A DNA stretch of 64,000 nt from Berkiella sp050247135. Its GTDB lineage: Bacteria; Pseudomonadota; Gammaproteobacteria; Berkiellales; Berkiellaceae. The notes beneath the pieces are model-generated. The model was given only the letters and a program-made list of their open reading frames with translations. It ran no database searches and was not told where the DNA came from. This document shows positions 8,226-17,149 of this stretch, piece by piece. The first letter of the stretch is position 1, and each line of letters begins with the position of its first letter. The stretch spans positions 19,741-83,740 of the forward strand of contig JBFWUT010000008.1 in assembly GCA_050247135.1 (NCBI GenBank). Direction: 5' to 3'. The position numbers and the translations under genes were made by a program.

Positions 8226-8273
8226 TTAGGCAACCCGGCGTCGCTAAAAGCTATGCCGGGCAGCAATGCCTAA
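8226..8273 (+). other. Two-stage hairpin between infB and rbfA
   Basis: TTAGGCA (8226-8232) pairs with TGCCTAA (8267-8273), and inside it CCCGGC (8234-8239) pairs with GCCGGG (8255-8260). No T-run follows, so this is more likely an mRNA processing or stability structure than a terminator. It fills the 74-base gap before rbfA. Confidence 0.5.
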
Positions 8274-8291
8274 GGGCAAAGAGAGAAGAGT

Positions 8292-8660
8292 ATGGCGAGA
8301 GATTTTAATCGTACAGACAGAATTGGTGATGTGATGCAACGCGAGTTATCATCTATCATCCAGCAAGAGTTGAAAGATCCACGCGTCAGTATGATTACCA
8401 TCGCTGAGGTTAAAGTATCCAAAGACTTAGCCTATGCTAAAGTGTTTGTCAGCGTTATGATGGAAGAAAAAGCGCAAGAAACCTTAGAGGGTTTGAATAA
8501 AGCGGCAGGTTTTTTGCGAGCGCAACTGGCTAGGCGCATGTCAATCAGAGTGATCCCCCAATTATCTTTTGTTTATGATGATACCACCATCAAAGCGAAT
8601 CGGATCTCAAAGATGATTGATGATGCTGTTGCTTCGGACAAAAAAGATAATGATGATTGA
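8292..8660 (+). CDS. rbfA: 30S ribosome-binding factor RbfA
   Basis: A 122-residue protein of normal length. RbfA is a small KH-fold factor needed for 16S 5'-end maturation and cold adaptation. Family signatures are RIGDVMQRELSSIIQQELKDPRV near the start and the FVYDDTTIKANRI stretch towards the end. A purine-rich AGAGAAGAG precedes the ATG. Its end overlaps the truB start, so the two are probably co-translated. Position between infB and truB is the standard gammaproteobacterial order. Confidence 0.96.
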   Translation: MARDFNRTDRIGDVMQRELSSIIQQELKDPRVSMITIAEVKVSKDLAYAKVFVSVMMEEKAQETLEGLNKAAGFLRAQLARRMSIRVIPQLSFVYDDTTIKANRISKMIDDAVASDKKDNDD

Positions 8661-9585
8661 TGGCATTTTGCTACTCAATAAACCCACCGGTATTTCCTCT
8701 AATAGTGCCTTACAAAAAACCAAGCGTTTATTGAAAGCAGACAAAGCAGGGCACACAGGTTGTCTTGATCCACTTGCCAGTGGCATGTTACCCATTTGCT
8801 TGGGAGAAGCCACTAAATTTTCCCGATTTTTCATTGAAGAAGACAAGCGTTATACCGTTGAAGCTTGTTTGGGTAGCACGACCACCACCGGTGATAAAGA
8901 AGGTGAAGTCCTTAACACACAAGCGGTACCCTCATTTAGCGATGAACAAATCCAAGCGGCCCTTAGCCATTTTTTAGGCACACAAACGCAAATCCCCCCG
9001 ATGTATTCAGCGGTGAAACATAATGGCCAACCTCTTTATAAACTGGCCCGGCGTGGTATAGAAGTAGCGCGCAAAGAAAGAACCATCACCATTTCTGAAC
9101 TGACACTTACCCACCGCGATCAAGACCGACTGGTCTTAACCGTAACCTGTAGCAAAGGCACTTATATTCGGACCTTGGTAGAGGGGCTTGGCCAGTTTTT
9201 AGGCTGTGGGGCTCATGTGGGAGTATTGCATCGATTATGGGTGGCTCCTTTTCAATCCTACCCTATGGTAGAACTAAATGAGTTAGCTGGGGCAGATAAT
9301 ACTGCTATGCCTTTTTTATTGTCTGTGCCCGAGATCTTAGCGAAATTATTACCGGCAGTGACCTTAGATCAGGAGACTGCTATTAAACTATGTCGAGGAC
9401 AAACAATGCCTTTTGTGGCAGAGCAACCCCAAGAAAACGTCATATTGCTCGATCATTCAGGGGATTTTATGGGGATAGGACAAATTGCCGATAATCGAAT
9501 TGCGCCAAAGCGTCTCATGGCCAAAACATCTGAGAATAATGGGTGTGCAAGTATTGAGCCTGTGCTAAAATGCTTGACTTCTTAA
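8650..9585 (+). CDS. truB: tRNA pseudouridine(55) synthase TruB
   Basis: A 311-residue enzyme making pseudouridine 55 in the T-loop of most tRNAs. The catalytic Asp lies in GCLDPLASGMLP (about residues 36-47), and the N-terminus MMIDGILLLNKPTGISSN is typical. ATG codons at 8650 and 8653 are both possible and both lie inside the end of rbfA; the in-frame start at 8617 would add residues absent from the family. The C-terminal PUA-like domain ends around KRLMAK, then a short extra tail. Part of the rbfA-truB-rpsO-pnp string. Confidence 0.95.
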   Translation: MMIDGILLLNKPTGISSNSALQKTKRLLKADKAGHTGCLDPLASGMLPICLGEATKFSRFFIEEDKRYTVEACLGSTTTTGDKEGEVLNTQAVPSFSDEQIQAALSHFLGTQTQIPPMYSAVKHNGQPLYKLARRGIEVARKERTITISELTLTHRDQDRLVLTVTCSKGTYIRTLVEGLGQFLGCGAHVGVLHRLWVAPFQSYPMVELNELAGADNTAMPFLLSVPEILAKLLPAVTLDQETAIKLCRGQTMPFVAEQPQENVILLDHSGDFMGIGQIADNRIAPKRLMAKTSENNGCASIEPVLKCLTS

Positions 9586-9651
9586 GTCTGCCCAGACTAA
9601 GAATTTTAATAACTAACTTATAATATTAAGCAATACTAAGCGGAGTTGATA

Positions 9652-9921
9652 ATGACTTTAACTGTAGAAGCTAAGGCCCAGGTTGTTGAGAAATTTCAAC
9701 GAACTGCAGGCGACACCGGTTCTCCCGAAGTACAGGTGGCTTTGTTAAGTTCCAGAATTTCCTATTTAACAGAGCACCTAAAAACTCACCCCAAAGATGT
9801 CCATTCAAGACGAGGGTTGATGAATTTAGTAGCGCGCCGTCGTAAGTTATTAGATTACTTACAGCGCCAAGCTCCCGCTACCTATAAGAGCTTAATTGAG
9901 CGATTAGAGCTACGTCGCTAG
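9652..9921 (+). CDS. rpsO: 30S ribosomal protein S15
   Basis: An 89-residue protein, exactly the family length. S15 binds 16S rRNA early and organises the platform. Start at ATG 9652 is fixed by CGGAG 6 bases upstream; an in-frame TTG at 9646 overlaps that site and is rejected. The family stretch DTGSPEVQVALLSSRISYLTEHL and the C-terminal RRKLLDYL are clear. In E. coli S15 represses its own mRNA through a leader pseudoknot; a TATAAT at 9619-9624 in the 66-base gap could be part of an own promoter, but I see no good -35 box. Confidence 0.97.
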   Translation: MTLTVEAKAQVVEKFQRTAGDTGSPEVQVALLSSRISYLTEHLKTHPKDVHSRRGLMNLVARRRKLLDYLQRQAPATYKSLIERLELRR

Positions 9922-9959
9922 TTCTCCCTTAAAACATCGATAACCCCAAGGAATTAACT

Positions 9960-12068
9960 GTGGCTGCATGTTTAAAAACTTTTCAATACGGAAATCATAC
10001 AGTAAGTCTGGAGACGGGCGTTGTCGCTCGTCAAGCAACAGGCTCTGTGATGGTGAATATGGACGGAACGGTAGTGCTGGTCACTGTCGTTGGTGTTAAA
10101 GATCAAGATACTGTCAAAGACTTTTTTCCTTTAACAGTGAACTATCAAGAAAGGATGTATGCAGCCGGCAGAATTCCCGGCGGGTTTTTCAAACGTGAAG
10201 GTAGACCCAGCGAAAACGAAACATTGGTTTCGCGACTCATTGATAGACCACTACGCCCATTATTCCCAGCAGGGTTTAATAATGAAGTGCAAATCGTTGC
10301 AACAGTGATGTCTATTAATCCTGAAATCAATCCCGATATACCTTCCATGATTGGTGCCTCTGCCGCTCTTGCTGTTTCTGGGATCCCCTTTGAGGGCCCG
10401 ATTGGCGGTGCGCGCGTGGGCTATTGTAACGGCGAGTTTATTTTAAATCCCAGCAATAGCGAATTACGCTATTCTGATTTAGATCTCGTTGTGGCAGGAA
10501 CCTCAACCTCAGTGTTAATGGTTGAATCCGAAGCCAATCAGTTGCCAGAATCGGTGATGTTAGAAGCGGTCATGTTTGGTCATGCCAAAATGCAAATCGT
10601 GATTAAAGCGATTGAAGCGTTAGCCGCTGAAGCTGGTAAACCGAAGTGGGATTGGCAGGCACCAGCGCCTCTGACTGAATTGCTCGAAAAAGCTAACGCG
10701 CAATTTGGTGAAGCGATTGAGCAAGCTTATTTGGTTGCTGATAAAGCACAACGCCAAGACACTCTCAAAAAACTAAAAAAAGACGCTGTGGCTGCTTTGG
10801 TCACAGAAGAATCTGGCCATACGCAAGGTCAGGTCATGGGCGTGTTTGGTCAAATTGAAGAAAGAATTGTCCGTAGTCGCATTCTGCGCGGCGAGGCACG
10901 GATTGATGGTCGTGATACTGAAACCATTCGACCCATCTCTGTGCAAACAGGCGTGTTACCACGTACCCATGGTTCAGCATTCTTTACCCGCGGTGAAACG
11001 CAAGCTGTTGTGGTGGCCACCTTAGGTACGGGTCGTGACGCACAAGTCATTGATAGTGCAGTGGGTGAGAAGAAAGAACCCTTTATGTTGCATTATAACT
11101 TCCCTCCCTACTGTGTGGGTGAAGTGGGTATGATGGGCAGCCCAAAGCGTCGTGAAATTGGCCATGGCCGTTTAGCACGTCGTGCAATTCAGCCTATCCT
11201 ACCTGATACCATTAAGTTCCCCTATGTGCTACGTGTGGTTTCTGAAATTACGGAATCTAACGGTTCTAGCTCCATGGCCAGCGTATGTGGCACCAGCCTT
11301 GCACTCTTGGATGCTGGCGTTCCATTGAAGGCTCCAGTTGCTGGTATTGCAATGGGCTTAATTAAAGAAGAAGACCAATTCGCTATTTTATCTGACATTT
11401 TGGGTGACGAAGATCACTTAGGCGATATGGACTTTAAAGTCGCCGGTAGTGAAACAGGTGTGACCGCATTGCAAATGGACATTAAGATCAACGGCATTAC
11501 CCGCGAGATTATGGAAGTGGCTCTAGCGCAAGCGCGTACCGGTCGTTTACATATCTTGGGCATCATGAATAAAGAAATGAGTGGTCCCCGCACCGAAATG
11601 TCTGATTATGCTCCACGCGTTTACAGCTTAAAAGTGAACCCAGAGAAAATTCGCGATGTTATCGGTAAAGGTGGCGCAACTATCCGTGCCTTAACCGAAG
11701 AAACCGGTACCAGCATTGAAGTGAACGACGATGGCACTATCAATATCGTAGCTAACGATAGAGAATCCGGTGAAGCAACCAAACGTCGTATTGAATCACT
11801 CACTGCGGATGTTGAAGTGAATCAAGTATACGAAGGCAAAGTAGCACGTATCGTTGATTTTGGTGCGTTTGTGACGGTATTACCAGGCAAAGATGGCTTG
11901 GTTCATATTTCGCAGATCTCCAATCAACGAATTGAAGATGTCAGCAAAGTGTTATCTGTTGGGCAAATCGTGAAGGTGAAAGTTCTAGAAATCGACAGAC
12001 AAGGCAGAATTCGCCTTAGCATGAAAGAACTTGAACCTGCTCCGGCGGCTCCTGCAGAAAATGTCTAA
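9960..12068 (+). CDS. pnp: Polyribonucleotide nucleotidyltransferase (PNPase)
   Basis: A 702-residue 3'-to-5' phosphorolytic exoribonuclease, a trimeric core of RNA decay. It starts with GTG preceded by AAGGA 7 bases upstream. Domains: first RNase PH-like core (1-about 230), helical linker, second RNase PH-like core (about 320-545, with GSPKRREIGHGRLARRA), KH domain (about 560-615, IRDVIGKGGATIRAL) and S1 domain (about 625-690, VYEGKVARIVDFGAFV). It closes the operon and is followed by a strong terminator. In E. coli pnp is autoregulated post-transcriptionally in its leader; nothing decisive is visible here. Confidence 0.97.
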   Translation: MAACLKTFQYGNHTVSLETGVVARQATGSVMVNMDGTVVLVTVVGVKDQDTVKDFFPLTVNYQERMYAAGRIPGGFFKREGRPSENETLVSRLIDRPLRPLFPAGFNNEVQIVATVMSINPEINPDIPSMIGASAALAVSGIPFEGPIGGARVGYCNGEFILNPSNSELRYSDLDLVVAGTSTSVLMVESEANQLPESVMLEAVMFGHAKMQIVIKAIEALAAEAGKPKWDWQAPAPLTELLEKANAQFGEAIEQAYLVADKAQRQDTLKKLKKDAVAALVTEESGHTQGQVMGVFGQIEERIVRSRILRGEARIDGRDTETIRPISVQTGVLPRTHGSAFFTRGETQAVVVATLGTGRDAQVIDSAVGEKKEPFMLHYNFPPYCVGEVGMMGSPKRREIGHGRLARRAIQPILPDTIKFPYVLRVVSEITESNGSSSMASVCGTSLALLDAGVPLKAPVAGIAMGLIKEEDQFAILSDILGDEDHLGDMDFKVAGSETGVTALQMDIKINGITREIMEVALAQARTGRLHILGIMNKEMSGPRTEMSDYAPRVYSLKVNPEKIRDVIGKGGATIRALTEETGTSIEVNDDGTINIVANDRESGEATKRRIESLTADVEVNQVYEGKVARIVDFGAFVTVLPGKDGLVHISQISNQRIEDVSKVLSVGQIVKVKVLEIDRQGRIRLSMKELEPAPAAPAENV

Positions 12069-12083
12069 GCAATGATCAAAAAG

Positions 12084-12112
12084 AAAAGGGTGCATGATGC
12101 ACCCTTTTTTTT
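12084..12112 (+). terminator. Terminator of the rimP-pnp operon
   Basis: An 11-bp stem (AAAAGGGTGCA / TGCACCCTTTT) with a 3-base loop runs into a T8 tract, 15 bases after the pnp stop. The A-rich left arm means it could also stop transcription from the minus-strand gene that ends at 12141. Confidence 0.9.
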
Positions 12113-12140
12113 GAGTTAAACTCGTGATCTTCCTATCAGA

Positions 12141-12887
12141 CTAGTTAAACCACTGCGCAGTGTTGTTGCTGCCAACGCTGCAAGAGAGTTTATCGCATTT
12201 TTCTGGGAAGTCTTTTTCGCACATTTCTTTAAATTCTTTCGCAGTGCGAACATCTTTATTTTCAAAACCCTTTGGTAAGCAGTTACCACCGTAGTAATGG
12301 CCTGAAACGCGAATTTGGCCAATTAAATAGGTATTATCACCAACGTGGTAAAGGCCCTTTTTGGGGTCATTGGTATAGCAGGAAATATAACAGCCAGGCA
12401 CTTCAGTAAAATCGTTCTTCGTTGGGATAATTTTCTCACTGCCGCCCTTAAACGCGGTTTTTGAGATCCCTGCTTTTTCACTGTAATACACTTTAAACTC
12501 TTCAGGTAGCATGCCTTTGTTTGGACCACCCGGTCTTGGGCCAACAGGTTTGGCGGGTTCTGCTGCAGCTGTGGCTGAAGGATCCGCACTAATTACCGTT
12601 GCTTGGCCGGCACTTGTGGATGTGCTTGTTGGGGTTGCAACTGCCGCCGCAGGGTCAGCGCTAATCGCAGATGGTTGAGTAGCACTTAATGGCAAGCCAG
12701 CAGGTGTTACGCTCGATGAAGGCTCACTAAATTGCGTGCTGCTGGGTGCTTGTGGTAACTGGCTGTTAGGCAGTGATGTTTCTTGCGCTGCTCCTTGTGA
12801 GGATGCAGTTGAAGCTGAAGGTAAGTTATCATCTGCTAAAGCGATCGTGGGTAGTGTTGCGAGTAAAATCCATGTTAAACGTTTCAT
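12141..12887 (-). CDS. Exported protein with Pro/Ser/Thr/Ala repeat linker and cysteine-rich end
   Basis: A 248-residue unknown. The N-terminus MKRLTWILLATLPTIALADD is a Sec signal peptide cleaved after ALA. Residues about 20-115 are low-complexity and contain an imperfect repeat (AISADPAAAVATPT and VISADPSATAAAEP). The C-terminal 110 residues are ordered-looking, with six cysteines, suggesting a disulfide-bonded periplasmic or secreted domain. The start at 12887 keeps the signal peptide compact; an ATG at 12902 also has a possible binding site. It faces pnp tail to tail. Function unknown. Confidence 0.75.
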   Translation of the reverse strand: MKRLTWILLATLPTIALADDNLPSASTASSQGAAQETSLPNSQLPQAPSSTQFSEPSSSVTPAGLPLSATQPSAISADPAAAVATPTSTSTSAGQATVISADPSATAAAEPAKPVGPRPGGPNKGMLPEEFKVYYSEKAGISKTAFKGGSEKIIPTKNDFTEVPGCYISCYTNDPKKGLYHVGDNTYLIGQIRVSGHYYGGNCLPKGFENKDVRTAKEFKEMCEKDFPEKCDKLSCSVGSNNTAQWFN

Positions 12888-12981
12888 AATGTCCCCATCC
12901 ATTTCCTGTCCATCTATATAGAAAATCCAAAAAGCATTTGGTAACTACTTTCTCGGCAGGGCGGTGGCAAACTTTAACATT

Positions 12982-15774
12982 TCATAAATTTGTACTGGTC
13001 CTGTGCTGATGATCAGGACCTTTTAAGCCGGTATCAACAAGGCGAGGGGCTGCTTCTGGTGCAAAATGGATTTGCCCCTTACTGAGTTCTTCCTTTAAAA
13101 CCTCTTCAAAGATTTCGTTTATTAAGGGTTTCTTATCTGGAGCTGCAACACTGAGATCAAAAGTTGAATTAGAAGCTGCATTTTGAATGGCTAAGCGACA
13201 AATCGCTTTGACTGCATGAATAAAGTCCCGCTCGCCTGAATCTTTATCTACACTAAATCGAACTTCGTTATATAAAGACTCTTGCGCAAAAATTTCTAAT
13301 TTATTATTGGTGCGTGGGTTTTTTAACGGAATGACAAGGGCATTCTGTGGATTTAAAACCCCAATTTTTGTTCGTTGTACGGGGCCTGTAACTTCACAGT
13401 CTGCTTTATTTTTTTCATGGTCAAGATACTCTTCTACCTTTTTCAAGCTTCCCAATTGCACTAAGACCGCTTCAAGCCCCAGGGAACTAACCGGTACATG
13501 CAAATTAAACTGATGACTTAACGGAGGATGCATAGGCTGCATTCTTTCAACAGGTTCTGAGTGAAATTTCGATTTGGGAATATCAATTGGCAGAGATGCT
13601 TTTGGCTTTTTGTTCTCAGCAGGTTTTAACCGGTGATGGAAAGCATTGCGCTGTTCAAGCGAACGATATTCAACACCGCGTGCATCAGCTACTTTTTGTT
13701 CACTAAGTCGTTGGCACAGCTTGTTGAGATCCGCTTCTGAAATATTCTTCAAGCTTAACTTTTTCCCATCCAGAGCAATTTGCTGCAATAAGGGAGTAAT
13801 TTCAGGATCATTGAGCTTATTTAGGCGTTCGCGAATGGCAGGGATATTTTGTCTTTCTTCGCAAGTTAAATCAAAAGTCCCATTGGGATTTTTCTGCAAT
13901 TGCCATTCTACTCTGTCGGCTCTATCTACACGAATATGATTAAGCTGAACTTTACCATCAATCGATAAGGTATGGGCATTCTTCGCTGTGAGTTTTTCGA
14001 TATTGTCGAGTAAGTCAATTTGAACCGGCGTTAAATGCATACGTTTTTCAAAGGTTTTCATTATCGCTTTATCGGTATTTTTAGCGATTTTTGATACCTC
14101 ATCTAATCTTTCTGCGTATTGTAAATATTCATCTTTTTGATCTTTTCTGGCCGGGTCATTGGCCAGCGCAATATACTTGCGCTTTTCTGCATCGATTAAG
14201 GCAGTATCTGCATTCACGCCACCAACAGAGGCTGGGTAACCACGCAGTTTATCAGCGAAGGCTTGATCATTGCCAGCTTGATACTCAGCCGCAATCCGTT
14301 CTTTTTCAAATGGCGTTAATTGATCACGAAGAGCAGCAAGTAAATAAACGCCCTTCATTTTTTCGCGTAGGGGATTATCATAAAGCGCTGAATAATTTAC
14401 AAAGCGCTCACGAATACCATTGGGATTATCAAAGGTAAAGTCATCTCTTAAACTGCCTACTATAGGATTAGGGCCTTTAAATGATTTACCAAAATCAATA
14501 CCAAAAAACTGATGGGTCATATTGCCTTGTGGAGGATTTAGGGGCAATATCGCTTTGTTCTGTCCAATTTTACCAATCCCATCTCTGTCGGCCATCGTGA
14601 TAAAGCTCAGTAAAGACTCCCCTAATCCTCCGATGGAATCATTAGAGACAGCTTTGCCTGCTTGATATTGTTCAAGTGTTGCAGGGGAAACTTTACCATC
14701 GGGAGCGACTTTCTCATAACCTGTAATATGTCCTTTTTTATCTTTGCCCTTAGAGCGGATAACATAATCGATCCCATCGATTTGGGCTTGTTTATAAGGA
14801 ACTTCATGCTTGTCCCAGGCGATGATCACACTTTCGTAGTTATCTTTTCCGCCGGCTAATTTGTCACTGAGATCGCGGCAGCCAGGCATCCAAGAGACGG
14901 CAGTGACTACCTTGGGAGCCCCGTTGGTGTAAGTGCCTTCAATCGTATCTATTTCTTGAGACTTGAAACCTTTGATTTGTGCCAGTTTTGTCGACAAAGT
15001 CTCAACAATTGCATCGGCATTCACTGAGGTTGGCGTGTTGTTTTTGAGATAATGTCTGCGCCATAAGCCCAATGCAACTCCAAACACTAAGGCGGAAAGA
15101 CCGCCGGTTAACACAATGACAAAGGGGTTCACGAGCCGTTGTAGTTTTTTACCGGTTGTGGTTTTTAATATTTTTTGCCAACCAGGGCCTGTGCCCCCCA
15201 TGACTAGTTGGCCATCTTGTTTGATCATATAAGCTTTGTTGTTATTTTTGGTTAGCTTATTGATATGGGAAGCAAAGTGCTCTTTCTCTTTTATACCACA
15301 TTTTTTCTTATAGGCATCAAAGAGTAATCCGCCAGCTCCTTTATTAACATAATAAGTTTGTAATCCTTTCATTTCATGATATTTGCCGAATGAAAAAAAG
15401 ACATTTTTAAATTCTTTCCATGAGGGACCGTGGCGTTTTTTTTCGTGCTTTTTATCTTTCATTAAAAGATCAATTTGTGTTTCAATCGGTGCGCTATAAA
15501 AATTATTGCGTCGATTGCGATATATTTTGTTATATCGATCTTGCAATTCAGGAGAAGTCAGATGTTGTTGACCGGGGTCCTGCCTCACGGTTTCTAACAA
15601 GGCGATCTGTTCTTTGATAAAGTCACGATATCCTTTACTATCAATGCTGATCCCGACCATACCTTCTTCAATACCCAGTGGTTTGTCCATAACATAAACC
15701 AATCCACCAATCACATCCCCTGGTGCAACCTTATAGGACTTCTCAGGTAATTTTTTTAAATGGCGACCTATCAT
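12982..15774 (-). CDS. Large membrane-anchored protein of unknown function (930 residues)
   Basis: Translation is well supported: AGGAG lies 7 bases before the ATG. A single strong membrane segment lies near residues 214-236 (VNPFVIVLTGGLSALVFGVAL), flanked by basic residues. Both sides are large and soluble-looking: about 210 residues before, with a Lys-rich region, and about 690 after, helical and charged in the middle. No domain is recognised. Size, single membrane segment and lack of a signal peptide fit a translocated effector or a large inner-membrane protein. Only the 133 bases before 15911 separate it from a divergent exported hydratase gene. Confidence 0.75.
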   Translation of the reverse strand: MIGRHLKKLPEKSYKVAPGDVIGGLVYVMDKPLGIEEGMVGISIDSKGYRDFIKEQIALLETVRQDPGQQHLTSPELQDRYNKIYRNRRNNFYSAPIETQIDLLMKDKKHEKKRHGPSWKEFKNVFFSFGKYHEMKGLQTYYVNKGAGGLLFDAYKKKCGIKEKEHFASHINKLTKNNNKAYMIKQDGQLVMGGTGPGWQKILKTTTGKKLQRLVNPFVIVLTGGLSALVFGVALGLWRRHYLKNNTPTSVNADAIVETLSTKLAQIKGFKSQEIDTIEGTYTNGAPKVVTAVSWMPGCRDLSDKLAGGKDNYESVIIAWDKHEVPYKQAQIDGIDYVIRSKGKDKKGHITGYEKVAPDGKVSPATLEQYQAGKAVSNDSIGGLGESLLSFITMADRDGIGKIGQNKAILPLNPPQGNMTHQFFGIDFGKSFKGPNPIVGSLRDDFTFDNPNGIRERFVNYSALYDNPLREKMKGVYLLAALRDQLTPFEKERIAAEYQAGNDQAFADKLRGYPASVGGVNADTALIDAEKRKYIALANDPARKDQKDEYLQYAERLDEVSKIAKNTDKAIMKTFEKRMHLTPVQIDLLDNIEKLTAKNAHTLSIDGKVQLNHIRVDRADRVEWQLQKNPNGTFDLTCEERQNIPAIRERLNKLNDPEITPLLQQIALDGKKLSLKNISEADLNKLCQRLSEQKVADARGVEYRSLEQRNAFHHRLKPAENKKPKASLPIDIPKSKFHSEPVERMQPMHPPLSHQFNLHVPVSSLGLEAVLVQLGSLKKVEEYLDHEKNKADCEVTGPVQRTKIGVLNPQNALVIPLKNPRTNNKLEIFAQESLYNEVRFSVDKDSGERDFIHAVKAICRLAIQNAASNSTFDLSVAAPDKKPLINEIFEEVLKEELSKGQIHFAPEAAPRLVDTGLKGPDHQHRTSTNL

Positions 15775-15910
15775 ACTGATCTCCTAGGGAGCATTTAACT
15801 TTGTTTATTGACTTAGTGCTGACTTAGAACGTTCAATGCTTGAATGGATTCGGTTAAAAAAATTTTATCTTTGCTAAAGCGCTGGATAAAATAGCCTAAC
15901 TGGAGGCGAC

Positions 15911-16744
15911 GTGAGCAAGAATTTACTATTAAAGTCTTTCCTGACTTGTATATGTTTAAGCTACTGTATTTCCGTATGGGGCCAAGCGGATGTCTTAGCA
16001 AGACGACTTCTTGAGGCACATGAAAAGGGACAACCTATCCCAACGTTTTCCCACGAAACCAACCTTGATATGTCTAGCGCTTATGCCGTTCAAACAGCCT
16101 ATATAAAGTCTCGGCTAGCTCACGATAGAGTTGCCGGCTTCAAAGCGGGGCTCACTTGCTTAGATGCACAAAACCACATGGGTGTGAATCGCGCTTTATT
16201 TGGGGTGTTGCTTAAAAGTGGTGATTTATCTGATTGTCTAACCGTTTCCCTTCAAAAATTTGGTCAACTCATTGTTGAAACGGAATTAGGCTTCATTACT
16301 AAAAAACCGATTAGAAGATCGGTGAGCTCTATAGCCGAGCTGCAATCCTATATTGGGCAAATTGTGCCTGTCGTTGAATTGCCTGATATGGGATTTGATA
16401 AATCGCCCATTCATGTGACCGATTTAGTGGCAGCCAATGCGGTAGCTGCCGCATTTATTTATAGCAAAGAGATCAATTGGCTCGGCCAGGATGTTAACTT
16501 GATTACCGTCAGCCTTTCTCACAATGGCAAAATTGTGAATCAAGGTCAGGGGGAAGAAGCTTTTGGCGATCAATGGGAAGCGCTGCGGTGGTTGGTCAAT
16601 CAGGTGATTGCCAACGGCTGGTCTATCGAAAAAGGCAGTTTATTAATAACGGGTGCTTTAGGTGGAATGGTCACAGCAGAACCTGGGATCTATCGTGCAC
16701 AATTCAATAATGAAGCTATTATAACCTTTGAAGTAACCTCATAA
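15911..16744 (+). CDS. Exported 2-keto-4-pentenoate hydratase / fumarylacetoacetase-like protein
   Basis: A 277-residue protein that resembles the MhpD-type hydratase family, which adds water to 2-hydroxypentadienoate in aromatic degradation. Family features are FKAGLTCLDAQNHMGVNRALFGVL, the ETELGFI stretch with a likely metal-binding Glu, and LPDMGF. Unlike cytoplasmic MhpD it starts with MSKNLLLKSFLTCICLSYCISVWG, an apparent Sec signal peptide. The start is GTG with GGAGG 5 bases upstream. No other aromatic-degradation gene is nearby, so the substrate is unknown. Ten bases separate it from the MAPEG gene, likely one transcript. Confidence 0.75.
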   Translation: MSKNLLLKSFLTCICLSYCISVWGQADVLARRLLEAHEKGQPIPTFSHETNLDMSSAYAVQTAYIKSRLAHDRVAGFKAGLTCLDAQNHMGVNRALFGVLLKSGDLSDCLTVSLQKFGQLIVETELGFITKKPIRRSVSSIAELQSYIGQIVPVVELPDMGFDKSPIHVTDLVAANAVAAAFIYSKEINWLGQDVNLITVSLSHNGKIVNQGQGEEAFGDQWEALRWLVNQVIANGWSIEKGSLLITGALGGMVTAEPGIYRAQFNNEAIITFEVTS

Positions 16745-16753
16745 GGAATAGAC

Positions 16754-17149
16754 ATGGTCATCACGGGTTTTTACGCAACACTCTTGTCGTTTTATATTTT
16801 TTTTCTTGTGTTAAGAGTTGTGGGCTTGCGCAGAAAACATCGCGTGGGTTTTTTGGATGGCGGACATTCTGACTTAATCAAAGCAATTCGCATTCATGGT
16901 AATGCAATCGAGACGATCCCTGTAGCGCTTATAGTGATGGGTTGTGCAGAGCTGTCGCACTTGCGAGTGCTTTTTATGCACTGTGCAGGCTGCCTTTTAA
17001 TCTTTGCTCGATTCTATCATGCATTTGGACTCAGTCAGTCTCAGGGCCGATCAAAAGGGCGCACTTATGGCACCCTTTTGACTTGGTTTGTGATCTTTAG
17101 TTTAGGCGGTTACAACCTATTTGTTTTTGCTAGGTCACTGTTTCTTTGA
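16754..17149 (+). CDS. MAPEG-family membrane protein (YecN-like)
   Basis: A 131-residue protein with about four membrane segments. The signature IRIHGNAIETIPVALIVM (near residues 47-64) is typical of MAPEG proteins (membrane-associated proteins in eicosanoid and glutathione metabolism), some of which are microsomal-type glutathione transferases. The bacterial relatives such as YecN have no firm role. It follows the hydratase-like gene by 9 bases and its 3' end overlaps the converging phosphofructokinase gene by 20 bases. Confidence 0.8.
   Translation: MVITGFYATLLSFYIFFLVLRVVGLRRKHRVGFLDGGHSDLIKAIRIHGNAIETIPVALIVMGCAELSHLRVLFMHCAGCLLIFARFYHAFGLSQSQGRSKGRTYGTLLTWFVIFSLGGYNLFVFARSLFL

Noticed and set aside
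9574..9624. TTGACT (9574) and TATAAT (9619) as a promoter for rpsO
   Set aside because: They are 39 bases apart, far from the 17-base optimum; only the -10-like box remains as a hint.
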